This document shows, one piece after another, positions 44,561 to 53,243 of a DNA stretch of 64,000 nt (positions are counted from its first letter, which is position 1; every line of letters starts with the position of its first letter). The stretch is from Streptomyces gardneri (GTDB lineage Bacteria; Actinomycetota; Actinomycetes; Streptomycetales; Streptomycetaceae): NCBI RefSeq assembly GCF_006539185.1, contig NZ_BJMN01000045.1, positions 26,658-90,657 of the forward strand. The letters are read 5' to 3'. The notes under the pieces were generated by a model. It was not told where the DNA came from. It did no database searches and worked only from the letters and a program-made list of their open reading frames with translations. The position numbers and the translations under genes were made by a program.

Positions 44561-45670
44561 CAGGATCGAGGACTCCGCGAGCCGCGAGAGGCCCTCGCGC
44601 ACGCTGCGGGCGCGTGCCTCGCCGACCCCGTCGACGGTCTGGAGGTCGTCGACACTCGCCGCGAGGAGCTTCTGCAGCCCGCCGAAGTGCTCCACGAGCC
44701 GCTCGATGATCGCGCCCGGCAGCCGCGGCACCTTCGCGAGGAGCCGGTAGCCGCGCGGCGAGACGGCCGAGTCGAGGGTCTCGGGCGAACCGCTGTAGCC
44801 CAGCGCCCTCGCCACGACGGGAAGTTCGAGCAGCTCGGTGTGGCTGAGCGCGTCCAGCTCGGTGAGCGCCTCGGCGACCGTCCGCGAGCGCTTGGCGGTG
44901 GGCTCGGGCACGTAGTCCCGGACGACCAGCTCGCGCTCCGGCTCCACGCCCGCGATCAGCTCGTCGAGCTGGAGCGACAGGAGCCGCCCGTCGGTGCCGA
45001 GCTCGACCACGTACTCGGCGATCTCGGTGGCGATCCGGCGCACCATCTCCAGGCGCTGGGCGACAGCCGTGACGTCCCGGACCGTGACCAGGTCCTCGAT
45101 CTCCAGCGCGGAGAGCGTGCCGGCCACCTCGTCGAGCCGGAGCTTGTACCGCTCCAGGGTCGCGAGCGCCTGGTTGGCGCGGGAGAGGATCGCGGCCGAC
45201 TCCTCCAGGACCCGGCGCTCACCGTTCACGTACAGCGCGATCAGACGCATCGACTGCGAGACGGAGACGACCGGGAAGTTGCACTGCTTGGAGACCCGGT
45301 CCGCGGTGCGGTGGCGGGTGCCGGTCTCCTCGGTGGGGATGGAGGCGTCCGGGACCAGCTGCACACCGGCGCGGTGGATCTTGGTGATGTCCTTGTCGAG
45401 GACGAGCGCGCCGTCGAGCTTGCACAGCTCGCGCAGGCGCGTCGCGGCGAACTCGACGTCCAGCACGAAGCCGCCGGTGGCCATCGCGTCGACCGTCTTG
45501 TCGAGGCCCAGCACGATGAGACCGCCCGTGTTGCCCCGGAGGATCCGCTCCAGGCCGTCACGCAGCGCGGTGCCCGGCGCGACGGCGCTCAGGGCGGCGC
45601 GCATCAGCGCTTCGTTGCCGGAGCTCGCGCCGGACTTCCCGGGAGCTGCTGCCCCGTCCTTCGCTGCCAC
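44546..45670 (-). CDS. disA: DNA integrity scanning protein/diadenylate cyclase DisA
   Basis: Makes the second messenger c-di-AMP from two ATP and scans DNA for branched structures. It has 374 residues. The DAC domain has DGALVLDKDITKIHRAG (DGA motif at residues 86-88) and GTRHRTADRVSKQ (RHR at 119-121). A helical spine and a C-terminal helix-hairpin-helix (VDDLQTVDGVGEARARSV) follow. A GTG start with GGAGGAG upstream is clear. It lies downstream of radA on the same strand across a repeat array; radA and disA are neighbours in many bacteria. Confidence 0.97.
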   Translation of the reverse strand: MAAKDGAAAPGKSGASSGNEALMRAALSAVAPGTALRDGLERILRGNTGGLIVLGLDKTVDAMATGGFVLDVEFAATRLRELCKLDGALVLDKDITKIHRAGVQLVPDASIPTEETGTRHRTADRVSKQCNFPVVSVSQSMRLIALYVNGERRVLEESAAILSRANQALATLERYKLRLDEVAGTLSALEIEDLVTVRDVTAVAQRLEMVRRIATEIAEYVVELGTDGRLLSLQLDELIAGVEPERELVVRDYVPEPTAKRSRTVAEALTELDALSHTELLELPVVARALGYSGSPETLDSAVSPRGYRLLAKVPRLPGAIIERLVEHFGGLQKLLAASVDDLQTVDGVGEARARSVREGLSRLAESSILERYV

Positions 45671-46080
45671 TGCACTCCTCCGGCTCGTACGGATGGGCGA
45701 GACCAGGGCAAAGTCTAGCGACACCACCCCGCCACCCTCCGCCTCGCGCCGGTCAAGGGTGCGGCGGAAGGGCCCGAGGGCGCCCGGTCGTGCCCCCTCG
45801 CCTACCCCCGAAGCCCCCTCGTCTACCCCCGCGGACGCTTCCGTACGACCTCCGCGGACGCTTCCGTACGACCCCCGCGGATGCTTCCGTACGACCTCCG
45901 CGGATGCTTCCGTACGACCTCCGCGGACGCTTCCGTACGACCTCCGACGGCCCTTGTACGACCGCTGCACGGCTTCCGAACGGCCTCCGAACGGCATCCG
46001 TACGGCATCCCGAACGGCCTCCGTACGGTCTCCGGAACCGCTCGGCGCGGCCCGCCGCCATCCCCCGCTTTCCCCCCCCG
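45671..46080. other. Intergenic region radA-disA
   Basis: 410 bases without a gene. The middle holds the 23-bp repeat array. To its right lie degenerate relatives of the repeat built around CCGTACGG and CCGAACGG, up to about 46040. The part next to disA (45671-45790) must hold any disA promoter; I see no clear consensus there. Confidence 0.6.
45838..45952. repeat. Five tandem 23-bp repeats between radA and disA
   Basis: The unit starts CTTCCGTACGACCTCCGCGG and continues with AC/TG. Five contiguous copies differ at only a few positions (T/C and C/T changes). Each carries the palindromes CGTACG and CCGCGG. 23 is not a multiple of three, so the array is not coding. There are no spacers, so it is not a CRISPR. 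It may bind a protein once per about two helical turns. Confidence 0.85.
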
Positions 46081-47484
46081 CTATCCCTCCGCGCCCTCCG
46101 AGCGCGGCGCGCGGCGCGTGCGGGGCAGGACGCGCAGGGCGTCGCCCATGTCCGCGACCTCTGTCACCTTCATGCCCGCCGGCACCTTGCCCGGGTCCGG
46201 CGGGACCAGCGCGTGCGTGAAGCCCAGCCGGTGCGCCTCGGCCAGCCGGCGCTGGACGCCCGTCACCCGGCGGACCTCGCCCGCGAGCCCGACCTCGCCG
46301 ATCGCGACCAGGTTCTTCGGCAGCGGGGTGTCGCTCGCCGCGGAGGCGAGGGCGAGCGCGATCGCCAGGTCGGCGGCGGGCTCGGACAGCTTCACACCGC
46401 CCACGGTCGCGCTGTAGATGTCGCGCTTGCCCAGCGCGCTGATCCGGCCGCGCTGCTCCAGGACCGCCAGCATCATCGAGACCCGGGAGGTCTCCAGACC
46501 GGAGACGGTCCGGCGCGGGGAGGGGATCTGGGAGTCCACGGTCAGCGACTGGACCTCGGCGACGAGCGGCCGACGGCCCTCCAGGGTCACCGTCAGACAG
46601 GTGCCCGGCACGGCCACGTCACGCCGGGTCAGGAAGAGCCCGGACGGGTCGGCCAGGCCCGTGATGCCCTCGTCGTGCAGCTCGAAGCAGCCGACCTCGT
46701 CCGTCGCCCCGTACCGGTTCTTCACACCCCGGACCAGGCGCAGGCGCGCGTGCCGGTCGCCCTCGAAGCTCAGGACGACGTCGACCAGGTGCTCCAGGAG
46801 CCGGGGTCCGGCGATGGCGCCGTCCTTGGTGACGTGGCCGACGAGGAGCGTGGACATGCCCCGTTCCTTGGAGGCCCGGATGAGGGCCCCGGCGACCTCG
46901 CGGACCTGCGCCATGCCACCGGGAGCGCCGTCGATCTCGGGGGAGGCGACGGTCTGCACCGAGTCCATGATCAGCAGCGAGGGCTTCACGGCGTCCAGGT
47001 GGCCCAGGACGGCCGACAGGTCGGTCTCGGCCGCCAGGTACAGATGGTCGCTGAGCGCGTTGATCCGGTCGGCGCGCAGCCGGACCTGGCTCGCGGACTC
47101 CTCGCCCGTGACGTACAGCGTGCGGTGCTCGTCGCTCGCCGCCTTGGCGGCCACGTCGAGCAGGAGCGTGGACTTGCCGACGCCGGGCTCGCCCGCGAGC
47201 AGGACGACGGCGCCGGGCACCAGGCCCCCGCCGAGGACCCGGTCCAGCTCGTCGACGCCGGTCGAGCGGGCGGTCGCCTGCCGGCCGTCGACCTGCCCGA
47301 TGGGGAGGGCGGCGGTGGAGACCCGGCCGGCAGCGGTGGTCCGGACGGCGGGCGCGCCGTACTCCTCGACCGTCCCCCAGGCCTGGCACTCGGGGCAGCG
47401 GCCGAGCCACTTGGCCGTCTGCCAGCCGCACTCGGTGCAGCGGTAGGACGGCCTGTCCTTGGCGGTTTTCGTACGGGCAGCCAT
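46081..47484 (-). CDS. radA: DNA repair protein RadA
   Basis: A 467-residue RecA-like branch-migration ATPase. The N-terminal zinc finger has Cys16, 19, 30 and 33 (CTECG…CPEC). Walker A is GEPGVGKST at 98-106. The RadA signature is KNRYG at 255-259, where KNRFG is usual. The C-terminal Lon-like domain ends SAASDTPLPKNLVAIGEVGLAG and beyond. Start ATG begins MAARTKTAKDRPSY. Confidence 0.97.
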   Translation of the reverse strand: MAARTKTAKDRPSYRCTECGWQTAKWLGRCPECQAWGTVEEYGAPAVRTTAAGRVSTAALPIGQVDGRQATARSTGVDELDRVLGGGLVPGAVVLLAGEPGVGKSTLLLDVAAKAASDEHRTLYVTGEESASQVRLRADRINALSDHLYLAAETDLSAVLGHLDAVKPSLLIMDSVQTVASPEIDGAPGGMAQVREVAGALIRASKERGMSTLLVGHVTKDGAIAGPRLLEHLVDVVLSFEGDRHARLRLVRGVKNRYGATDEVGCFELHDEGITGLADPSGLFLTRRDVAVPGTCLTVTLEGRRPLVAEVQSLTVDSQIPSPRRTVSGLETSRVSMMLAVLEQRGRISALGKRDIYSATVGGVKLSEPAADLAIALALASAASDTPLPKNLVAIGEVGLAGEVRRVTGVQRRLAEAHRLGFTHALVPPDPGKVPAGMKVTEVADMGDALRVLPRTRRAPRSEGAEG

Positions 47485-47667
47485 GCTCCACACCGTAGCG
47501 GCCCCCACTGACAGCGACGGCCAGTGCTTGTCCGGGCCGGGGCCCTTCCTCGATCGAGTGACGGAATGTGAGGTTCCTGTCCCCCTTCGAGCGATAGCTT
47601 CACCCGTAAGAATGAGAAGTGCTCGACCGGTACGAAGTGGACCCCCCGCCCTGCCTACCGTCGCCCC

Positions 47668-49530
47668 GTGACGAGCAGCAGGCTGGATCCCCCCACACGC
47701 ACCACCGGCGCACACCGGGCGCACCGCGGCGCCGCGGAGCAGGGACCGCGCACGCTCGGCCAGCGGCCCCCCGCCCGGTACGAGGCCGCACTCGACGGCC
47801 TCTACACGTACTGCCTCTCCGTGCTCTGCGAGCACGACACGGCCACCGCCGTCCTCGGCGACATCCTCGCCGTCGCCGAGCGCCACTTCGGCCGCTGCCC
47901 CTCCGACGAGGAGGGCCGGACCGCCTGGCTGTACGCCCTCGCCCGCTGGGCCTGTCTGCGCAGCCTCGCCGAGCAGCGCCGCAAGCGCCAGGGCGCCCAC
48001 ACCGGCCGCCCCGCCGTCACCGCGCCCGAGCCGCCCCCGGTCTCCGAGGAGACCGCCGAGCGCCGCCGCGCCGAACTCGCGAAACTCGCCTGGCCCGAGG
48101 CCGCCGGCACCACCCCCGAGCAGCGCGAGGCCCTGGAGCTCGCCGTCCGCCACGGCCTGAGCCACCGCCAGGTCGCGGCCGTGCTCTCCCTCGACCCGCT
48201 CGCCGCCCGCGAGCTCCTCGCCACCGCCGCCTGCGAGGTCGAGCGGACCCGCGCGGCCCTCGCCGTCGTCGAGACCGGGAGCTGCCCCACCGTCGCCCGG
48301 CTCACCGGCGACCGCCGGGTGCTCCTCTCCGCCGCCCTCCGCGCCGAACTCGTCCGGCACGTCGACGACTGCCCCCGCTGCCGCAGGTCCGCCGAGCGGG
48401 TGGGTGCCACCGGTCCCTGGCCCGGCGCCGGGTCCCTCCCGCCGGACAGGCTGCCGCTGGTCGACGCGCCCAGGGCCGCCGCGTACATGGCGATGCTGCA
48501 CGTCCCCCGCGCGCGTGCCGGTGCCCCGCGCTTCGCCCCGACCGGTTTCCCGATGGATCCCAAGGACCACACGGCCCGCCGCGACCGGCTGCGGGCCCGC
48601 GCGGTGACGACCACGGTCGTCGCGGCCGTCGTGGCCGCCCCGGTCCTCGCGCTGTGGACCTCGTACCGCGGGACCCCGGCCGCCGACGAGGGAGTCCAGG
48701 GCGGCACCAGGATCAGCGCGCGGGAGGCCGACGAACCGGTGGACGAGGACGGCCGCCCGTACGACCGCTACGAGAACGCGGGCAACGCCCGCACCACCCC
48801 CGAGCCCCGCTTCACCCGCGGCAGCCGCTCCCCTGACGTCTCGGTCGAGGTCCTCAACCCCGGCGGTCCCACCAGCCCCGGGAGCCCCTCCAGGCCCGGC
48901 GAGCCCGCTTCCGGCCGGCTCACGGTCGACGCGCGCTGCTCCGGCGACCTGACGATGCTCACGCTCACCGCCGACGGAGGCTCGCCCGTCAGCTGGTCGC
49001 TGTGGACGGACGCCCCCTGGCTGTACGTGAGCCGGGCCTCCGGCACGCTCCGGCCCGGCGAGACGATCACGATCGTCGTACGCGTCGACCACGGGCGCGA
49101 ACCCGCGGGCGCGTGGAGCGCCCGCGTCGGCGTGAACCCCTCGGGCGCGGTCGTCAGGATCGACGGCCAGGGGCAGACCGCCCCGCCGCAGGTCACCCGA
49201 CCGGTCACCCCGCCGCCGACGACGACCGACCCGACCACACCGCCGACGAGCCCCCCGACGAGCCCGCCGACATCGCCGCCGACGAGCCCGCCGACCACGG
49301 ATCCGACGACACCCCCGACGACGCCTCAGCCGACGGACCCGACGACACCCCCCACGTCACCGCCGACCACGGATCCGACGACGCCTCCGCCGACGACCGA
49401 CCCGACGACACCGCCCACCTCACCGCCCACGACGGATCCGACGACGCCCCCACCGACGACCGATCCGGGCACGACGGACCCGGGCACGCCCCCGCCGACG
49501 ACGGACGACCCGCCGCCGTCCGGCCCCTGA
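47668..49530 (+). CDS. Sigma-like/ZAS zinc-finger/BACON-domain membrane fusion protein
   Basis: A 620-residue fusion. Residues about 38-105 resemble ECF sigma region 2 and about 148-198 region 4 (TPEQREALELAVRHGLSHRQ). An anti-sigma zinc motif H-x3-C-x2-C follows at His231, Cys235 and Cys238. A membrane helix lies at about 313-332. Residues about 416-502 form a BACON-type beta domain (SWSLWTDAPWLYVSRASGTL). The last 115 residues are Pro/Thr repeats (TTDPTTPPTSPP). So a sigma/anti-sigma-like cytoplasmic half is tethered to an extracellular binding domain. Function unknown. GTG start without a strong ribosome site. Confidence 0.85.
   Translation: MTSSRLDPPTRTTGAHRAHRGAAEQGPRTLGQRPPARYEAALDGLYTYCLSVLCEHDTATAVLGDILAVAERHFGRCPSDEEGRTAWLYALARWACLRSLAEQRRKRQGAHTGRPAVTAPEPPPVSEETAERRRAELAKLAWPEAAGTTPEQREALELAVRHGLSHRQVAAVLSLDPLAARELLATAACEVERTRAALAVVETGSCPTVARLTGDRRVLLSAALRAELVRHVDDCPRCRRSAERVGATGPWPGAGSLPPDRLPLVDAPRAAAYMAMLHVPRARAGAPRFAPTGFPMDPKDHTARRDRLRARAVTTTVVAAVVAAPVLALWTSYRGTPAADEGVQGGTRISAREADEPVDEDGRPYDRYENAGNARTTPEPRFTRGSRSPDVSVEVLNPGGPTSPGSPSRPGEPASGRLTVDARCSGDLTMLTLTADGGSPVSWSLWTDAPWLYVSRASGTLRPGETITIVVRVDHGREPAGAWSARVGVNPSGAVVRIDGQGQTAPPQVTRPVTPPPTTTDPTTPPTSPPTSPPTSPPTSPPTTDPTTPPTTPQPTDPTTPPTSPPTTDPTTPPPTTDPTTPPTSPPTTDPTTPPPTTDPGTTDPGTPPPTTDDPPPSGP
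49210..49515 (+). repeat. Pro/Thr-coding repeats
   Basis: Imperfect repeats of CCGACGAC, CACCGCC and related units encode TTDPTTPPTSPP-like motifs of the BACON protein's tail, probably a wall-spanning or mucin-like stalk. Confidence 0.75.
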
Positions 49531-49597
49531 CCGCGCAGGCGCAGGCAGAAGGCCGGACGTCCCAGGGAGGTTCGACGTCCCGGGGAGGCCCGACGTC

Positions 49598-50491
49598 CTA
49601 GGAGGTCGGGTCGGCCGGGTGCGGGGCCACCAGCGGCAGCTGCGAGGCCAGCCGGGCCTCGCACAGCCCCACGAGGACCTCGTACGCCTCCTTGCCCATC
49701 ATCTCCGTCAGCTCCGGCCGGTACGTGACGTAGACGGGCTCCCCGGCCCCGTGAGCCGAGGTGGCCGAGGTGCACCACCAGTGCAGGTCGTGGCCGCCCG
49801 GACCCCAGCCCCGGCGGTCGTACTCGCCGATCGACACCTGGAGGACCCGGGTGTCGTCGGGCCGGTCGATCCAGTCGTACGTCCGGCGCACCGGCAGCTG
49901 CCAGCACACGTCCGGCTTGGTCTCCAGCGGCTCCTTGCCCTCCTTCAGGGCCAGGATGTGCAGCGAGCAGCCCGCGCCGCCCGCGAAGCCGGGACGGTTC
50001 TGGAAGATGCAGGAACCCTCCCAGCGGCGGGTCTGCCGGTCGCCGTCCTCGTCGAGCTGCACCCAGCCCGAGTCCGTACCGACGTCGTGGAACTGCCACA
50101 GCTCCGGCGTGAGCCGGGCCACGTGCGACGCGACCCGCTTCTCGTCGTCGTCGTCGGAGAAGTGCGCGCCCAGCGTGCAGCAGCCGTCGTCGGCCCGGCC
50201 CGCCTGGATGCCCTGGCAGCCGCTGCCGAAGATGCACGTCCAGCGCGAGGTCAGCCAGGTCAGGTCGCAGCGGAACACCTGCTCGGCGTCGGCCGGATCG
50301 GGAAACTCGACCCACGCCCGCGCGAAATCCAGCGTCTTCTCGTCCGGCTCCACGCCCTTGCTCCGCTTCTTGGCGCTCTTCACGGCCTTCTCCGCTTTAC
50401 CGGCCTTACCGGCCTTGCTCGCCTTGCCGGCCTTCACACCGGTCTCGCCGCTGGTGTCCTTGCCCGGCTTCGCCTGCTTCGTCTTTGGCAC
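49598..50491 (-). CDS. Cysteine-rich hypothetical protein with Lys/Ala-rich N terminus
   Basis: A 297-residue protein, not firmly assigned. Residues 1-47 are a histone-H1-like Lys/Ala/Gly stretch (KAGKASKAGKAGKAEKAVKS). The rest is globular, with Cys75, 86, 92, 104, 105, 161, 175 and 196 (CDLTWLTSRWTCIFGSGC, DDGCCTLGAHF). The spacing suggests an iron-sulfur or zinc site like that of YkgJ/DUF3109 proteins. The lysine tail could bind nucleic acid. GTG start. It is divergent from the Ppx/GppA gene with only about 40 bases between. Confidence 0.8.
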   Translation of the reverse strand: MPKTKQAKPGKDTSGETGVKAGKASKAGKAGKAEKAVKSAKKRSKGVEPDEKTLDFARAWVEFPDPADAEQVFRCDLTWLTSRWTCIFGSGCQGIQAGRADDGCCTLGAHFSDDDDEKRVASHVARLTPELWQFHDVGTDSGWVQLDEDGDRQTRRWEGSCIFQNRPGFAGGAGCSLHILALKEGKEPLETKPDVCWQLPVRRTYDWIDRPDDTRVLQVSIGEYDRRGWGPGGHDLHWWCTSATSAHGAGEPVYVTYRPELTEMMGKEAYEVLVGLCEARLASQLPLVAPHPADPTS

Positions 50492-50532
50492 AACGCCAAG
50501 CGTATGCGGGTCGGCGCAGTAGCGTTCCGCCC

Positions 50533-51465
50533 ATGAGACTCGGAGTCCTCGACGTCGGTTCGAACACAGTGCACCTGCTGGTGGTGGACGCCCACCCCGG
50601 CGCCCGCCCGCTGCCCGCCCACTCCCACAAGGCGGAGCTGCGGCTCGCCGAGCTCCTCGACGAGCGGGGTGCCATCGCGCCCGACGGGGTCGAGCGGCTG
50701 ATCGGGACCGTCCGGGAGGCCCTTCAGGCGGCCGAGGACAAGGGCTGCGAGGAGGTGCTGCCGTTCGCGACCTCGGCCGTGCGCGAGGCCACCAACGCCG
50801 ACGCCGTCCTCGCCCGGGTCAAGGACGAGACCGGGGTCGACCTCCAGGTCCTCACCGGTGAGGAGGAGGCCCGGCTCACCTTCCTCGCCGCCCGCCGCTG
50901 GTTCGGCTGGTCCGCGGGCAAGCTCCTGCTCCTCGACATCGGGGGCGGCTCCCTCGAAGTCGCGTACGGCATCGACGAGGACCCGGACACGGCGGTCTCC
51001 CTGCCGCTCGGCGCCGGCCGGCTCACCTCGGGCTGGCTGCCCGGCGACCCGGCCGACTCCGCCGACGTGAAGGCGCTGCGCCGCCACCTCCGGGCACAGA
51101 TCGCCCGTACGGTCGGCGAGTTCAGCCGCTTCGGCCGCCCCGACCACGTCGTGGCCACCTCCAAGACCTTCAAGCAGCTCGCCAGGATCGCCGGCGCGCC
51201 CGGTTCGGGGGACGGCCTGTACGTCCAGCGGGTCCTGTCCCGGAAGTCCCTGGAGGAGTGGGTCCCGCGCCTCGCCGCGATGACCGTCCCCGAGCGCGCG
51301 GCCCTGCCTGGCGTCTCGGAGGGCCGGGCCCCGCAGCTCCTCGCGGGCGCGCTCGTCGCGGAGGGCGCGATGGACCTGCTCGGCGTGGAGGAGCTGGAGA
51401 TCTGCCCGTGGGCGCTGCGCGAGGGCGTCATCCTCCGCCGCCTGGACCACCTCCCGGAGGAGTAG
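50533..51465 (+). CDS. Ppx/GppA-family phosphatase
   Basis: A 310-residue exopolyphosphatase/pppGpp phosphatase-like protein of the short actinobacterial type. ASKHA motifs: RLGVLDVGSNTVHLLVVDAH at the N terminus, EEVLPFATSAVREATNAD, TGEEEARLTFLA and LLLLDIGGGSLEVAYG. It acts on polyphosphate or (p)ppGpp in the cytoplasm; which cannot be decided here. ATG start with no clear ribosome site. Confidence 0.93.
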   Translation: MRLGVLDVGSNTVHLLVVDAHPGARPLPAHSHKAELRLAELLDERGAIAPDGVERLIGTVREALQAAEDKGCEEVLPFATSAVREATNADAVLARVKDETGVDLQVLTGEEEARLTFLAARRWFGWSAGKLLLLDIGGGSLEVAYGIDEDPDTAVSLPLGAGRLTSGWLPGDPADSADVKALRRHLRAQIARTVGEFSRFGRPDHVVATSKTFKQLARIAGAPGSGDGLYVQRVLSRKSLEEWVPRLAAMTVPERAALPGVSEGRAPQLLAGALVAEGAMDLLGVEELEICPWALREGVILRRLDHLPEE

Positions 51466-51478
51466 CCGCCACACGGCC

Positions 51479-51553
51479 ACGCGCGCGTGCACCCCGAACA
51501 CCCCACGGCACCCCCACGCGCGCGTGAACCCGAAACACCCTCCACGCGCGCGT
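51479..51553. repeat. Three ACGCGCGCGT palindromes
   Basis: The perfect 10-bp palindrome ACGCGCGCGT occurs at 51479, 51516 and 51544 in the gap between the phosphatase and the isomerase-like gene, with similar flanks (CACCC…GAACAC). It may be an MluI/BssHII-like chance in GC-rich DNA, or binding sites for a regulator. Confidence 0.55.
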
Positions 51554-51617
51554 CTCCGCGCTCCGGCGTGACCCGAACCACCTCCCGGGCCCCCGGCCCG
51601 CCCCGTACCCTGTCCGG

Positions 51618-52466
51618 GTGGCAGAACCAGTGGTGCGCATCCCGGATGCGAAGGTCGCCCTGTCGACGGCCTCGGTCTATCCGGAGTCGACGGCGACGGC
51701 CTTCGAGATCGCCGCGCGCCTCGGGTACGACGGCGTCGAGGTCATGGTGTGGACCGACCCCGTCAGCCAGGACGTCGAGGCGCTGCGCCGCCTCTCCGAC
51801 TACCACCAGGTCCCGATCCTGGCCGTCCACGCCCCCTGCCTCCTCATCACCCAGCGCGTCTGGTCCACCGACCCGTGGGTCAAGCTCCAGCGCGCGCAGG
51901 CGGCCGCCGAGCGGCTCGGCGCGTCGACGGTCGTCGTGCACCCGCCGTTCCGCTGGCAGCGCCAGTACGCGAAGGACTTCGTCACCGGCATCTGGCGGAT
52001 GGCGGACGAGACCGACGTCCGGTTCGCCGTCGAGAACATGTACCCGTGGCGGTACAAGGACCGCGAGATGCTCGCGTACGCCCCCGAGTGGGACGTCACG
52101 AAGGACGACTACCGGCACTTCACGGTCGACCTCTCGCACACCGCGACCGCCCGCACCGACGCCCTCGCGATGATCGACCGCATGGGCGACCGCCTCGGCC
52201 ACGTCCACCTCGCCGACGGCAAGGGCTCCGCCAAGGACGAGCACCTGGTCCCGGGGCGCGGCACGCAGCCCTGCGCCGAGCTCCTGGAGCGGCTCGCGCT
52301 CACCGGCTTCGACGGCCACGTCGTCATCGAGGTCAACACCCGCCGCGCGATGTCAGCCGCCGAACGCGAGGCCGACCTCGCCGAGGCCCTCGCCTTCACC
52401 CGCCTCCACCTCGCGTCCGCCGCGGGCCGCCCCTCCCGTCCGGCCGAACGGGCTCCGCGCCCATGA
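51618..52466 (+). CDS. Sugar phosphate isomerase/epimerase (AP endonuclease 2 family, TIM barrel)
   Basis: A 282-residue xylose-isomerase-like TIM-barrel protein. Metal ligands are suggested in TVVVHPPFRWQ (His), RFAVENMYPWR (Glu), FTVDLSHTA (Asp/His), GHVHLADGKG (His) and VVIEVNTRR (Glu). The substrate is unknown. GTG start. The stop overlaps the TetR start (ATGA), so both are co-translated. Confidence 0.92.
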   Translation: MAEPVVRIPDAKVALSTASVYPESTATAFEIAARLGYDGVEVMVWTDPVSQDVEALRRLSDYHQVPILAVHAPCLLITQRVWSTDPWVKLQRAQAAAERLGASTVVVHPPFRWQRQYAKDFVTGIWRMADETDVRFAVENMYPWRYKDREMLAYAPEWDVTKDDYRHFTVDLSHTATARTDALAMIDRMGDRLGHVHLADGKGSAKDEHLVPGRGTQPCAELLERLALTGFDGHVVIEVNTRRAMSAAEREADLAEALAFTRLHLASAAGRPSRPAERAPRP

Positions 52467-53074
52467 CCGGCCCGGCCCCCCGCCGGCGCGGCCGCCCGTC
52501 CCGTACCGAGGAGGACAGCGGACCGGGCGCGCGCGAACGCATCCTGGAGGCGGCCCGTACGCAGTTCGCGGAGCGCGGGTACGACAAGGCCTCCGTCCGC
52601 GGCATCGCCAAGGCCGCCGGCGTGGACCCGGCGCTCGTGCACCACTACTTCGGGACGAAGGACGAGGTCTTCGCGGCCGCGATCGAGGTCTCCTTCGAGC
52701 CGGCGCTCGTCGTCCCTGCGATCCTCGGCGGCCCGCGCGAGGCCATCGGCGAACGGCTCGCGCGCTTCTTCATCGGCGTCTGGGAGAACCCGGTCAGCCG
52801 CGCCCCGCTCCTTGCGATCGTCCGCTCCGCGCTGACCCACGAGGCCGCGGCCAAGGTGCTGCGGACCTTCGTGCTCCGCCGGCTCCTGGAACGGATCGCG
52901 GCCGAACTCGACGTACCGGAACCGAGCTTCCGGGCGGAGCTGGCCGCCTCCCACATGATCGGGATCGTGATCCTGCGGTACGTGATCCAGGTCGAGCCGC
53001 TGGCCTCCGCCGATCCGGAGGAGATCGTGGCCCAGGTGGCACCGACGCTCCAGCGGTACCTGACCGAGAGCTGA
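52463..53074 (+). CDS. TetR-family regulator
   Basis: A 203-residue regulator. RERILEAARTQFAERGYDKASVRGIAKAAGVDPALVHHYFGTKDEVF is the helix-turn-helix; the C-terminal TetR_C domain is present. Translationally coupled to the isomerase-like gene. A 6-1-6 palindrome 95 bases downstream, before ilvD, is one possible target. Confidence 0.93.
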   Translation: MTGPAPRRRGRPSRTEEDSGPGARERILEAARTQFAERGYDKASVRGIAKAAGVDPALVHHYFGTKDEVFAAAIEVSFEPALVVPAILGGPREAIGERLARFFIGVWENPVSRAPLLAIVRSALTHEAAAKVLRTFVLRRLLERIAAELDVPEPSFRAELAASHMIGIVILRYVIQVEPLASADPEEIVAQVAPTLQRYLTES

Positions 53075-53168
53075 GAGCCTCGCCCGACCGAGAGCCGAGA
53101 GGCTCACCCCGACCGAGATCCCCACCCGCCCGAACCTGACCGAAACCTGAACACGCCGTCCGCCATAC

Positions 53169-53181
53169 GGACAGGCTGTCC
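53169..53181. promoter_or_regulatory. Palindrome GGACAGGCTGTCC upstream of ilvD
   Basis: A perfect 6-1-6 inverted repeat, 62 bases before the ilvD start. It is followed by a second dyad GAGCGT-N6-ACGCTC. Operator function is inferred from position. Confidence 0.45.
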
Positions 53182-53243
53182 AGATCTTGGAGCGTCGGCG
53201 TACGCTCGAAGGCAAGCACACCCATCACGAGGAGCGAGCGACG

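Noticed and set aside
45838..45952. CRISPR array
   Set aside because: Repeats are contiguous without unique spacers and no cas genes are present.
46081..49092. Continuous 1003-codon frame reading through radA
   Set aside because: Only the 467 residues from the ATG at 47484 match RadA. The upstream part is antisense to the sigma/BACON gene and is Gly/Ala/Arg-rich noise.
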